DNA from: Phoronis australis
Taxonomy: Eukaryota > Phoronida > Phoronidae
Length of the DNA: 64,000 bases
Assembly (NCBI GenBank): GCA_002633005.1
Contig: NMRA01000021.1
Span: forward strand, 1,519,392 to 1,583,391
Direction: 5' to 3'
Positions within the stretch are counted from its first letter, which is position 1; each line of letters opens with the position of its first letter. The translations under genes were made by a program, and so were the position numbers. Under the pieces are notes generated by a model. The model did no database searches. It was not told the origin of the DNA and was given only the letters and a program-made list of their open reading frames with translations. Below, piece by piece: positions 25,801-37,086 of this stretch.

Positions 25801-26629
25801 CTTTAAAATAAAAAACAGTTGCCAAGTCAGTACTATCTCATGCTGGATCGCCACTCAACTGCGACGACAGTGGGATTTGAACAAAACGGCTGGTAGAAGA
25901 TGAAATTAATTTTCGGAACTTGAAGTTTGCCGCTCAAGGTGTGCATTCACATTCAGTGCTTTTGTCATTGTTCCGTTTGAAAAGAAAACGGTTGGCGGAT
26001 GGATTTATTTAAATCGGGAGCTGCAGCATGAATATTCTTGATCACATAAATTGCTTAGAGCGGTCCATAGCATGAAAATCGTCTTGCATATAATCAGAAG
26101 TGAAGCCCACAGCAGTCGTGATACATCTAGAAAGAAAGGAATCAGTTATACCGGTGTGTTTTGATGATTTGCGTTGATTCTTTTTCATTGGTTCGAATGA
26201 ATAACTTGATTTACACCTTCCAAGCTCTAAAGTAAAACCTGCCAAGCGAAACCACAACGGTTGATCGAGAAAATGCCTAAACTCCGACGAAAAATAAAAA
26301 AGTGATGAATTTTGAACGAGGCGTTCTTGAATGACTGCTTATGTTCATAAGAATTTGAAAAAAATCATTTAAGGCTTTCTAAAAATGCCAAAAAAGACTT
26401 TGAAATCTGAAAATGTGAATTGTTTATTTCTAATTTAATTTTAAATTTTTAGTGTCATATTTCGTTTCATTTTTTAAAAAGGAGCGAGAAAGTCTTACTC
26501 CCCAAAAATAGCATAAAACGCGACATTTCGAAAAAGCTTTGTGGCACAAAATGTAAGAGGACAAACAGTACATGAAGAATATCTGGCATAATTGTTGTCC
26601 TTACTATATCTGACGGTTTATAAAACGTA

Positions 26630-26701
26630 TGCGTCAGCCGGGAATCGAACCCAGATCAACTGCTTGGAAGGCAACTATGCTAACCATTACACCACTGACG
26701 C
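26630..26701 (-). tRNA. tRNA-Gly(UCC), copy 1
   Basis: This is a 72-base cloverleaf on the minus strand. The acceptor stem GCGTCAG pairs with CTGACGC, and A follows as discriminator base. The D-arm region contains GTGTAATGGTTAGC (A box). The anticodon loop around GCCTTCCAAGC gives anticodon UCC. The T arm is CTGGGTTCGATTCCCGG (B box GGTTCGATTCC). The 3' flank has TTTT (26625-26622), a Pol III terminator. No intron and no encoded CCA are present, as usual for a nuclear tRNA gene. Confidence 0.95.
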
Positions 26702-26940
26702 CTTTGTGTCGGCGTTTAACTTCCCGTTCACATCATCAAACGAGGTAGACACATCACTGCCGTCGCGTATTTTCGTGGCTTGTTATTGCATATACGTTTA
26801 ACGATGACAAGTAACCCTGATCCCAACTTCAAATTCTTGGATTAATTACCGCAATTTAAGCCGCCATTGCGTTCAATTTAAAATCAAAAAACAGAAAAAA
26901 CGAAACGAAAATCTTGTTGTGGGTGTTATTGCACTTACCA

Positions 26941-27090
26941 AATCTGCTTCATGTGGACGTATAACAGAATTAAATCACACCGGATTTTCTTCAGGTGAAC
27001 TTATAGTAGAATTAAGTCGCATTCGACTTTGTCATGTGAACTTATAATTGAATTAAAGCACATATTTTGCTTCATGTGAACGTATAATGA
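26941..27090. repeat. Degenerate minisatellite, about 40-bp unit, block 1
   Basis: Units of the type GCTTCATGTGAACGTATAAT followed by AGAATTAAGTCACACC recur about four times with many substitutions. The same unit recurs in the second block at 29131-29370. Confidence 0.75.
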
Positions 27091-27335
27091 CATCAAGGTA
27101 CGCGGTAAACCTCTGAGTAAATCTAAGGATGAGGCAATGGCTTCAGATATTCGATGTTGACGTTTTCAGTCAACTGCTGAAAGGCGCAACAAAGAACAAC
27201 TAAACGGAAAAATATTTACACAAGATACACCCGAGTGCCCAATATATTCTACACGAAGCAATTGTGGTACATGGGCATAAATGAGAGGATTTGTGGTATT
27301 TTTACTTTTAGTTGAAGCTACCATACCGCGAGTGA

Positions 27336-27473
27336 GTTCAGTAACGCTAGGACCTACGCTAAGGCCCAGCTAAAATCTAGCTAAAGTCACGTGTTCTCAT
27401 TTAAAATACACGGCCATATCTCACGTAATCTCACGAAGTCTTGCTTTTTAGCGAGGTCCTAGTGTTACTGAAC
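27336..27473. mobile_element. 138-bp MITE, copy 1
   Basis: It starts GTTCAGTAACGCTAGGACCT and ends, on the minus strand, GTTCAGTAACACTAGGACCT: a 20-base terminal inverted repeat with one mismatch. Internal sequence includes CTCATTTAAAATACACGG. No frame and no clear target-site duplication. Confidence 0.85.
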
Positions 27474-27633
27474 GGGAGGCAGCATTCTGATCAACCGGTG
27501 CTGATTGTTGAAGCTTATCCGAAATTAGATTCCAGGCGAATGCATCTTGTATACGTCACACCCAAGAGTGATAATCCGGCCACAATTCACTCATCATCCT
27601 TTTATTTCATCATCTGACGGTTTATAAAACGTA

Positions 27634-27705
27634 TGCGTCAGCCGGGAATCGAACCCAGATCAACTGCTTGGAAGGCAACTATGCTAACCATTACACCACT
27701 AACGC
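27634..27705 (-). tRNA. tRNA-Gly(UCC), copy 2
   Basis: It is identical to copy 1 except for a C-to-T change at base 5 of the acceptor stem (GCGTTAG), which still allows a U-G pair with CTGACGC. A box, anticodon UCC and B box are intact. TTTT at 27629-27626 ends the transcript. The 3' flank matches copy 1. Confidence 0.93.
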
Positions 27706-28722
27706 AATCCTGGTTACCAGGTTTAACTTCACGTTCACAACAATGTGGATTTGTGCCACTGGTTGCAGATACGGTGTATTTCCTCCCGTGCGGGAGTAAT
27801 TCTCCCGCAATAGAATGGGTGCATGAGTAGGATTGTGCCGCCAGCTTGGGTGAGTACATGTATTTTGGCCCTGTCATGTATTGTCTCGAGTGGGTCCGAC
27901 GGTTTGGCTTGAGGCATCGTCTCGGTTAGACGTATCTGACATACTTTCGGGTATTACACTGTATACCAGGTGGGTAAAACTAATGAGTGAAATCGTTGCT
28001 TCAGTGTTTTTGACCGAAACTTTGTCAGTAAAAAATAAATCTTCGGGGAAACCAACTACAAACCCAGTTGCAAACGTCGCGAATGATGCCAGACACTTTT
28101 CCGACTGATCAAGCACTCCGTGTTACGTCATCCTCGTATCAAGACATACTAAATACAAAATCTTGTACTTCTTAGGTACTGTTGGGTTTATCCTATAGGA
28201 CTCAGTAAACAGTTTACTTGCTACTAGGACTATCTTTACAGCCCAAACGTCTATGTAAAAGACCCGGCGTTCAAGGACAAGGAATTAGCTTCAAAACAAT
28301 AGAATATTGATAAATTCATGCGGGTTGAAACAGAAATTTCGTACCTGCATGTCATTGTGTGGACTTATCTATGTTAGAATTTATGTAAGCCTACATGTAC
28401 CAAAAGAGAGAGTGAAAAAAATGAATCATGTGAAACAGTAGACGTCGAGATGTTTACATTTACTGACTAAAATGTGTTTCACAAAGAATGGATTCATGCC
28501 ATTCAGTTTAATGAAACACGCTGCGTTGGAAAACAAGAACAAAACTTTGAATTCCCACCTTATCGTCATTGTCTGTATTGTTCAGTTCAATCACTGAGTC
28601 TCTGATCCGCCATCACTACAATTTTCTATGGTAACGAGTTTCCGTGCCATCCAAAACGAAAGGTTTAGTGTGTTAGCTACTTGTACAACAACGGTACCTT
28701 GCTTAATTATAAGTTTACCTTT

Positions 28723-28753
28723 TCTGACGGTTTCTAAAAGGTATGCGTCAGCC
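28723..28753 (-). pseudogene. Remnant of a fifth tRNA-Gly copy (3' end and flank only)
   Basis: The sequence TCTGACGGTTTCTAAAAGG, then TATGCGTCAGCC, repeats the 3' flank and last bases of tRNA copies 1 and 2 (TCTGACGGTTTATAAAACG, TATGCGTCAGCC). It then switches to AGTACTGAGG, a flank found near copy 4 (CTACTGAGGAAACAC). The breakpoint lies inside the tRNA gene, which points to recombination between copies. Confidence 0.7.
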
Positions 28754-28850
28754 AGTACTGAGGGAACACAATGCATGGACGGTGCATATATCGGCCACAC
28801 TTCGACCATTAATAATTGTCTTCATCGCCTGGTCCATCTCCCAAAAATTC

Positions 28851-28922
28851 TGCGTCAGCCGGGAATCGAACCCAGATCAACTGCTTGGAAGGCAACTATG
28901 CTAACCATTACACCACTGACGC
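28851..28922 (-). tRNA. tRNA-Gly(UCC), copy 3
   Basis: The 72-base body is identical to copy 1. A run of five T on the minus strand (28847-28843) serves as terminator. The 3' flank differs from copies 1 and 2 but matches copy 4. Confidence 0.95.
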
Positions 28923-29130
28923 CGTTGTTAACTTCCGTATACATTATCAAACTAGGTGGGTATGATCGTTTAGTAGCTTGTAATTGCACGTGCGTTAGAC
29001 GATGACAAGAAACCCGGACCAGAACTCCGAAATTTCGAATTAATTACCCCAACCTGTGCGTTCAACTTGAAATAAAATAAAGAAACGAATGAAAGAAAAA
29101 AAACCTGTTGTGGGTGTTACTGGGCTTACC

Positions 29131-29370
29131 GAATTTGCTTCATGTGAACGTGCAGTATAATTAAGACACTCCAGATTATCTTCATGCGAACGTATAATAG
29201 AATTAAGGCCCACCAGATTTTCTTCATATGAACGTATAAAGCACATCATATCTTCTTCATGTGAACTAATAGTAGAATTAAGTCACACCAGATTTTGTCA
29301 TGTGAACTTATAATAGAATTAAAGTACACCAGATTTGCTTCATGTGAACATATAATAGAATCAAGGGAGT
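29131..29370. repeat. Degenerate minisatellite, about 40-bp unit, block 2
   Basis: Six or so units with TTCATGTGAACGTATAATAG and AATTAAG-CACCAGATT. Both blocks are preceded by a shared TGTTGTGGGTGTTA stretch, so they were duplicated with the tRNA genes rather than arising twice. Confidence 0.75.
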
Positions 29371-29502
29371 GAATCTGACATGTTTTCATTTAATAACTGC
29401 ATCGACAACTTCCTGATGTGCATGCACGTACGGTAATTTTCATTTAATTTTTAATGCTACTAAACAAGTTTTACTTTCTGACCAACTGATATTCAGGCGT
29501 GC

Positions 29503-29640
29503 GTTCAGTAACGCTAGGACCTACGCTAGGACCTAGCTAAAACCTAGCCAACGTCACCTGCTCTCATTTAAAATACACGGCAATATCTCACGTAATCTCG
29601 CAAAGTCTTGCTTTTTAGCGAGGTTCTAGTGTTATTGAAC
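29503..29640. mobile_element. 138-bp MITE, copy 2
   Basis: It has the same length and orientation as the copy at 27336, with scattered substitutions. It lies at the same relative place between tRNA genes, so it belongs to the segmental duplication and is not an independent insertion. Confidence 0.85.
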
Positions 29641-29777
29641 GGTAGCCAGGTTGATTGGACCGATAGAACCAGGGGAATGCGCTACTGAGGAAACACAATG
29701 CATGGACGGTGCATACATCGGCCACACTTCGCCCATTAATAAGTTTCTTCATCGCCTGGTCCATCTCCTAAAAACTA

Positions 29778-29849
29778 TGCGTCAGCCGGGAATCGAACAC
29801 AGATCAACTGCTTGGAAGGCAACTATGCTAGCCATTACACCACTGACGC
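29778..29849 (-). tRNA. tRNA-Gly(UCC), copy 4, probably weakened
   Basis: This is the same gene with two changes. One G of the T stem becomes T (CTGTGTTCGATTCCCGG), which makes a mismatch in that stem and alters the first base of the B box. A second change puts C in the D loop (ATGGCTAGC). The anticodon UCC and acceptor stem are intact. A run of five T follows (29774-29770). It may be a tRNA pseudogene or a poorly expressed copy. Confidence 0.8.
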
Positions 29850-30137
29850 TGTTAAGATTCCAACGCACAGTGCACGCTCGACAAAATACCCACACGCAGT
29901 TGCGTTTGCATGTACACATGTATATGTACAATATAAGCGACTTTTCTGTACAGAGTGAGTAAATGCAGTGACATTTTTTTCACATGCGGAATGATGAAAC
30001 GTCATTTCACTCATTAAAATTTGTGAGCTACGTTTCAAGGCATTGTGCTCTATTTCTCAAATTTTACCAAATATCCATTTCCGAGCCTCGTTTGTCACTG
30101 CAGGAACTGAAACCGAGGCGTCAACAGCCGAGTCATC

Positions 30138-30181
30138 ATTTGCATCGTTGCTAGGCGACATGAAAATGGCCGACGCAGAAG
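30138..30181 (+). promoter_or_regulatory. Possible promoter and first exon: octamer, X-box-like site, ATG, splice donor
   Basis: Within 44 bases lie the octamer ATTTGCAT (30138-30145), an RFX X-box-like GTTGCTAGGCGAC (30147-30159), and ATGs at 30160 and 30166. The second sits in AAAATGGCCGACGCAGAAG, also a YY1-like motif, and the ATGs share one frame (MKMADAE). A donor-like GTGTGA follows at 30182. No downstream exon was recognised, so a chance cluster is possible. Confidence 0.25.
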
Positions 30182-30734
30182 GTGTGATCAAGACAGCGTG
30201 AAATAAAAAAACAGGGCTATCTCACGAGTGTACGTGAGGAAAGGTGAAGGAGCCAACTTTTAAGCCGCGTGGACGTGCATACCACTTTGTGATCGTAATG
30301 GTCTCCGTGATCTTTTGTGATCGTAAAGCTTATGAGAACCATCTTACGGTATATCATATTTTCACATGCATTCCCACTAACCAACGCTTCCAAGGTGTGT
30401 GTGTACGAAAAGTAACGAGTATACTAAAACCAGGGCAAATTGTCTATTCCAGTTGTATTTTGATTTAATAGCGTCCGCCGGTCTTAATAATGGTAAGGTT
30501 GTTAGTGTCAGATTTTTCAGATAAAAGTCACCATATTGTCAACGATGAGAAATCTTGTTTGCGTTGGATCAGCCAGTGTTCTCGACTTCCCATTTCCATG
30601 ACGACAAAAGCTAAATACCTCAGCGTCAAGCATTGACTCGGTTCCTCTCCCCTGAACAAGAACGTTTTGCAGACGCGGGGAAAATAATTTTGGTTGGCCC
30701 CTAAAGATATTCTTTCGCCAAAAACAAAGGATGA

Positions 30735-31030
30735 GCTTCGTTAGTCGACAGAATGACTATTCTAAACATTGCATATATTTCATCCCTGTTTGTGTTTGAT
30801 TTATTTCGCTATTTTTTCTATATATTTTTCAAAAGCGTGGGTGTTTTCCACGGAAACCTCATTGCATAGCACGACAGTTGTGTGAGTACCCGTATCGCGT
30901 GAGTCAGCTGTCACTCACTAAGGCGGCTATTTTATGTGATGGTGCACCATTAAAATAAGTACTCAAATAAAAATTATATTAAATTCGGTTAAATTTGAAA
31001 ATATTTGGAATTGTGTTGAATGAGTGTTAT
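30735..31030 (+). repeat. Diverged interspersed repeat, copy 2
   Basis: It aligns in order with about 958-1235, sharing CTGTTTGTGTTTG, CGGAAACCTCAT, GTGAGTCAGC and AATATTTGGAATTGTGTTG blocks. Sequence between the blocks differs. Confidence 0.5.
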
Positions 31031-34000
31031 TGGAGAATAAAGGGCAAACTATCTTTAAAACAATTCCAGGCGAAAGTACCATCTCGCAACGTTTAGCACA
31101 GAGTAATTCACTTTTCACTGTGATGAAATTTCCATGACAAAAATTTGGTCAAGTATGAACAAACTATAGGTGTAAGCTCAATAAAGTATATGTCAGCTAA
31201 AGTAGAAAGTCTGTAAACTTCCAGTGATTTTTAACTTCATGTGAGCCTCCTTCTAATTGGGTCACGTGGCCACGTCTTGAGTGAAATTAAGTACAAGAGA
31301 AAGGTGCATTCGTAGCTAAGCAACGGTAACAATAACACGACCAAATGTCGTGTGATACAATGTATGAACGTTTCATTTGGAATCTCAAAACGTTTTCAAG
31401 TTTTTTTAATTCAATGCCTCATTTCATGTGATTTTTGATTTTTACAGAAAAATCAGAAAAATCCTATTTTTAGATAACCCTTCATACAAAAGCAGAACGT
31501 TTTAACTACGAGCAGAGTTTTGGAGATCAGTAGGCAAAGCAAGTTCAAGTGAATTCAATCAGCCATTCGAGAAACAATATTCCTAATTTAACCAAAATGG
31601 ATTTTTTTTCTACACATAAAATTATGGTGCGGAAAATGTTACTTTAATATAACGTATTTCCTAAAAGTGCATGCCTATACAAGAAAAGCATTTACGACTC
31701 ATTGTCTGCGGAGGGTCCGAGGGCGTTTGATGGCTGCACAATGCCTTCGAAATTCGATGGTACTTGAAAAGGACCAATGGTTGATGGTAAGATTTATTGA
31801 TAATCGGCTGCAACAACTAAACAGTAATTTATTCGGAAACCAAGCTAATCTAAAACAACGGGGCTTTAATGAACGTTTCCTAAACGATTAGTTCTAACGT
31901 GGAAATTAGATGCAACGATACCTAATTACTAAGATGGCTGCCGTAACGCGCCTAATAAAGGCTAAGCGACGGTGACAACCGTGTGACAATTGAATCAAAC
32001 CCGGCAGGTAAACGAGATTGAATTACAGGTAAGCTGCAGGTGTCTCGGTCTGTGCGCTACAACGTAGAAGCGGCAGCTATAAATGGGAACGGTGGGGGTA
32101 AATGAAAATGACTACTATACTGTGTCACTGATGGAACCAGTCGGCGGTTATTCAAAACGTGGCCGCTTCCAAAAATAATAGGGGCAAAGCGACTAAAGCG
32201 CTCACAACTTGCTACGTTATATTGGAAGTTTTGGCTAATTGAGATGTGACAAAAAGTCTAGATATGTGCTGCTGGGTACACGTGTCAAATTTTTAACAGC
32301 GCGAATAATAATTCCAAATTTCACACGATTTGAGCTACAACCTGTACACGAAAGCAGCATTTGTCATAACATGACCAGAGGAAATTGGCGGGAATTCCGC
32401 GTGAGTGTGATATTTGCCTCAAACGGTCTCTCGCGTTTATCCTGGTCTGACCGCCGTCATGTGTTTAACTGAACAGAAATCCCATCCTCATTGTATATGC
32501 ATATAGCGCAAAGTACCAGCGGTCCCCATGACATTTCTCTTATTTCAGGAATCTGCGGATGTCTTCACCATGACTACGGCAGCTGTCAGTTGGACACAGA
32601 GGCGTTTGTCACAATGAGACTCACCCACCTCAATTTTTGTCAACAAGGCAATTGAGCCAAGGGGATTGCATCGGATTGTGAATCGTAAGAGCGGTGAACT
32701 ACACTACTGAAGCAAGGGAGCGCTTTTATCGTGACCCGTGTAACTAGTGATTTACCGTCGACAAACTAGCGTTTATCCGATTTCAACAGGTCATCGTGAG
32801 CAAGTGATTTTATATTTTAGGCTGCGGTACCGTAAAATTGAGATATCTATATTACAGGAACCATAAAACTTGCGGGTCGGGGCTACCGCACCGCGACAGG
32901 GTGGGGAACTGGCGGTAACCAGAAGGCTGAAAAACTGCGATTCGTGAAATTTGAATAATTCCTGCGTCTGGAACCGTGAAATCATCCGTTCATTTCCCTG
33001 AGAAAAATGAAAAGTATTGTCCCTCTGAGCTCACCAAGTGCGTACTGGTCAAACCTTACTGTTTCTGAATTGAAAGAGACAAATGTTGATGTAGCACTAA
33101 AGCATTCACTGTAAGCAAATACTCATGCACACGAACAGCGCCCTCTGCGAGCAATATGGACATCTAAGTTGAGATCATCGCTGATTGGTACGTGACTAAA
33201 TAACCCAACCGGAGCTATAAAGGTGTACAGTGTACGTGTTTGGTTCTGTAAGCTTTCCTATACGGAAACGCCAGTGAACAAAAAATTGATTTATTTCACG
33301 AAGTAACTGAATCCTGACAAACTGTAAAAACTGAGACAACAAAACAAAAACAATAGTAAATTATCACTGAAAATTAATACATTATCACAGCAATAGCATG
33401 CAGACTGTTAAGTTCACACAAATACAATCTAAGAAATGGTTTACGAATTGCACCCTAATAATTTCCTGATTGTAATATCTTAAAACCGTTACAATAGTTC
33501 CACGGTTCTAATAACGAAAACACCCACTCAGCCAATATAAAAAGTTACACGGCTCCACTTTCTTTCCTCTGACAAGCTAATACACACTGCGATGACTTCC
33601 GTTATGAGGCGATGTTGCCCAGTTCTTACTGGGCAAATCACTTTGCAAGTCGCCTAGGCCATAGATGTCGCTGTTCTTGAACAAACTGACCAACACAGAC
33701 TGCAGTGTAGCAAACCAGGTAAAACCTAGCCAATCTTAATAGAGACGTGAGTTGCTGTATAATGAAACACAAAAGTCGTGCCGTAGACAGATACTATGGG
33801 CCTAATAGGTTATATGGACTTCATTACTGAGACCAACATTTCTCTCAATTGGTCCAAATAACCTGGCATAGCCCAGAGGATCGGTTCGTACTTGTATAGT
33901 CTTGTTTTTTTCCAAACATCCGGGATGTGTACAAAACATAAAATTTGCCTAGCTCATCTTCACTCAGAATTAATAGCCCCTGATTTGTGAGTTTAGATGG

Positions 34001-34417
34001 AATGCCTAATTACAGAGATGTTGAAAATGTTTAGATTAAATGCATATAACATTTTTGATCAGAAACAATTCTGTGCTATCTTCCAATCAAATCTATGAAA
34101 ACAAGAGCATTTATATTTTGGCATCTTTGAAACGTATTTCCCAAAGATTAGCTGGGGGTGCTTGATGCTTTTATTTTATTAAATCACATCTTCCCACCAG
34201 GTGGTACAGTGTGCAGGGCATCGACCTGTTTTGTGTATCAATTCACAACACCATCAATCTTACACATTGGATAATTAGACAAGAATACATTCATAAAGTT
34301 ATGCAATTTCTGAATTTAATGGAGAAATAATGTAAAGATGCATAATTACCAGCTTAAATCAAGATTTTAGACAAGTTTCTGGTGTCTTTTATGACACCAC
34401 TGGTTCTTTTCAATCAA

Positions 34418-34657
34418 AGCAACTACACATGGCTATCACAAAGCAACTACACATGGCTATCACAAAGCAACTACACATGGCTATCACAAAGGAACTACAC
34501 ATGGCTATCACAAAGCAACTACACATGGCTATCACAAAGCAACTACACATGGCTATCACAAAGCAACTACACATGGCTATCACAAAGCAACTACACATGG
34601 CTATCACAAAGCAACTACACATGGCTATCACAAAGCAACTACACATGGCTATCACAA
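34418..34657. repeat. 24-bp tandem repeat, ten copies
   Basis: Ten almost identical units of AGCAACTACACATGGCTATC plus ACAA. One unit has a C-to-G change near its start (AGGAACTAC). As 24 is a multiple of three and no unit holds a stop in several frames, long frames arise on both strands (for example SNYTWLSQ repeated). I read these as by-products of the repeat, not genes. The near identity suggests recent expansion. Confidence 0.95.
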
Positions 34658-34963
34658 AACGTGAATAATATAAACCTCAAAATGACAACAACACGAACAA
34701 TTACATTATAAGAATACCATCACTAATGATAAAATAATCAGAATTACTTCACAAAACAAATAAAGTTCAGAATAATTACAAAATATATTATTATGTATAT
34801 TTCTCAACAAAGTGATCATTAACAACATGCCAAAGACTAAAAACGAGTAAATGATATCTAATGCATTCTCAAATAAAATAAGATTTCCTAAAAATCATTT
34901 CAATTAAAAGTAGATGCAATTGATACATGTTGTAATGATTATTTGAATTTGTAATTAACATTC

Positions 34964-35050
34964 AAAAACTCACATGCCATGGGGTGGCATTCATCCCATG
35001 GGACATTTGATCCTCACCTAGGACTTTCCACTGTCCCATGTGAGTTTTTT
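34964..35050. repeat. Inverted repeat, 13-base arms
   Basis: AAAAACTCACATG at 34964-34976 and CATGTGAGTTTTT at 35037-35049 are perfect complements. The interior repeats CCCATGGGAC and GTCCCATG. It may be a small foldback element. Confidence 0.6.
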
Positions 35051-36459
35051 CAAATGAGCCATGCCACAATCAAAATGGCACATGTCATAATTGAAATGTG
35101 TTAAACTGTGACAAGGGTGTTTTATTCCTGTGACTTTCTATTCAACAACTGATTTTAATTAAAAGTTTGGGATTTTAATGAGCAATTGGACTGCTTTTAA
35201 GCACACGGTCAAATTGTTACAATATTTGTCATTCCATTATTTGTCTTTGTCAAGTCATGATGATGGAGTTATGCTAGGGCTGATGTGTTCAATTTGTTCA
35301 CTTTAGACAGTAAACGAACAATTCACACACTGTCACAATGTCAAAACTGTCCCCTCACAAATTTCTAAAAATATTCTAGGAGACATGAAATCATAGTGAA
35401 TCCTTCCTTCTCACCAAGACTGCCCATTTGTCTACATATGCCAGTCATGCTCATCAACAGTGTATCTCTTTTTACACCATCAATAGTTTGTTAACACTTC
35501 ACTAGCTACATAACGTAGAGCACTGTACCTCAGCAAACAAAATGCTATACTCATCCATTCTGATCCAAGGATACCAAGTTATAATAAAGCAATTGGTTCT
35601 ACACCACGTCACTGTAGGCGATGAGTGAATAATAAATCACAACCTTTCGATGACACACCGCACCAGTCACACTCATCTCATATTTTTTTCTGTTCTTTTT
35701 CAAAACAGCCATGTCACACAGTTGCAAAGTTTCGAAAATTATTCCACATGTCGAATCATAACCACAATCTTTCATTTTCACCAAGACTGCCCATTTGTCT
35801 ACATTTGCCACAGTTTTACATGCACTACATCGTCCATTCTTTTAACTGAATTGACTGGCAACATACTAAGTGATGTCTTGGTTGGCAAAAGTCTTATTCC
35901 CTATCACTTAACACTATATTGTAGGGCTATATCCCAAATGTATATTTGGATGTACAAACAGAAATTGGTGCCCAATGCAAACCACATTTGTTATGTCCAT
36001 TTCCCATTGGTGATAACCCGACTCAAACAAGAGATAGAAATATTTTGGTTCTCAGGAAGCCATATATCCACCTAAACCATCTAGCCAGCTGTATTATAGA
36101 GACCTCAAAAACTGGCACCATCCATTACTGCCATTCATCCGCACCCATGTGCAGGGGTTAGGTGTATACTCTTCAAAATATCTAATACGCAACGTTGAAT
36201 GAAATGACCATACAAAAACTCTGAACATATTGTAAATACAATGAATACTATATATTAATTAATATAAAAGCAGAAATAAATACACCAGTGCTAAACAAAG
36301 TAGACTGAAACAAACTCAGTGCAAGGTTGTTGGAAGTGAGGGGGAGTGGGGCTAATGCTGCGCAGTGGCAGATTCATAGTGACCTTTTTCACGTGCGTTC
36401 ATTCCTCAGACCTTGCCAATAATTGACCTATCGCCAGGATTTTGAGTGACGGCTTAACT

Positions 36460-36515
36460 CACCAATCAGAATGCAGCATTTTTGACACACTTTCGTTTCC
36501 AAGCCGCCATTTTAC
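36460..36515. promoter_or_regulatory. Possible promoter: CCAAT box and YY1-like site
   Basis: CACCAATCAGA (CCAAT at 36462-36466) has the NF-Y form. GCCGCCATTTTAC at 36503-36515 is a YY1-type site on the minus strand. The pair, about 40 bases apart, is typical of housekeeping promoters. I could not find a first exon on either strand, so this is a weak call. Confidence 0.25.
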
Positions 36516-37086
36516 CCGACACACAACACATTGACAGCTAAAACATATTGTTTGTTTGTCGACATTTCTCAAGGGGACAGAGCTTGCGATAGGTCAGTAT
36601 GGTGCTTACCTTCCAACACACTTTTGTAGTCTCTATTTCTTCTTGGTTATACAATGCTATACGACTCTCCTGGGGAACATTCTATCAAAGATCGTTAACT
36701 CAGTCACAGGAAACTCTTTACATTGAACTAACACGTTCTGCACATTTAGACAGCACACCGTGGCATTTGCGACTGTCTTAGATACGACTGGGATTACGAC
36801 CACAGATAAAACAGGTAGGGAATTCTTCACCAATTTCAGCACACAAATGAAATTTGGACAAATGAAATTTTGTTTTGTCAAAACTTTCTAGGGAGCATAA
36901 TCAAAATTTAGTCCATTGTTAGCTAGGTTAGCACTGTGTAGATCATGTCGCTAAACAATATTTGGCAATTGAAGCTCCCATAATTTACAGCCAGTTAATC
37001 ACCCTTAATGACAGTTATGGCAATTGCTTATGTGCGAAACAAGGAGAGAATTCCTGCACCCTGGTGCTGGTATATTAAAATCATTT

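Larger units (their letters stand above)
11195..26629. other. Long gene-free stretch
   Basis: About 15 kb without any exon I can support on either strand. Frames of 60-110 codons occur but lack domains, splice context or codon bias that would set them apart. The stretch holds repeat copies (12890-13250, 22650-22860), short tandem repeats (15269-15358, 17092-17145), a Penelope-like motif (16806-16842) and a hairpin element (18174-18280). It may carry regulatory sequence for the developmental gene Pox neuro, but nothing specific shows this. Confidence 0.5.
29850..34417. other. No gene seen
   Basis: No supported exon was found. The stretch holds a possible promoter or first exon at 30138-30181 and the second copy of the 958-1235 repeat at about 30735-31030. 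TGGCTGCC-type motifs near 31930 may mark another promoter, but no coding sequence follows that I can support. Confidence 0.4.
34658..37086. other. No gene seen
   Basis: No supported exon. It contains an inverted repeat at 34964-35050 and a 40-base local duplication (about 35413-35448 and 35778-35812, with ACCAAGACTGCCCATTTGTC in both). A possible promoter lies at 36460-36515. The right end includes the 3' untranslated region of PARP3, whose poly(A) site I could not fix. Confidence 0.4.

Noticed and set aside
26592-29962. Open frames with QPGIEPRSTAWKATM that recur at 26592, 27633, 28628 and 29651
   Set aside because: The shared peptide is a translation of the antisense strand of the tRNA-Gly genes, not a protein family.
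34382-34711. Long open frames on both strands over the 24-bp repeat
   Set aside because: The repeat unit length is a multiple of three and lacks stops, so frames appear automatically. No start context, splice sites or domain.
35599-36161. Overlapping frames at 35.6-36.2 kb (up to 141 codons)
   Set aside because: They have low-complexity His/Ser/Phe content, no domain, no splice pattern, and overlap a local duplication.
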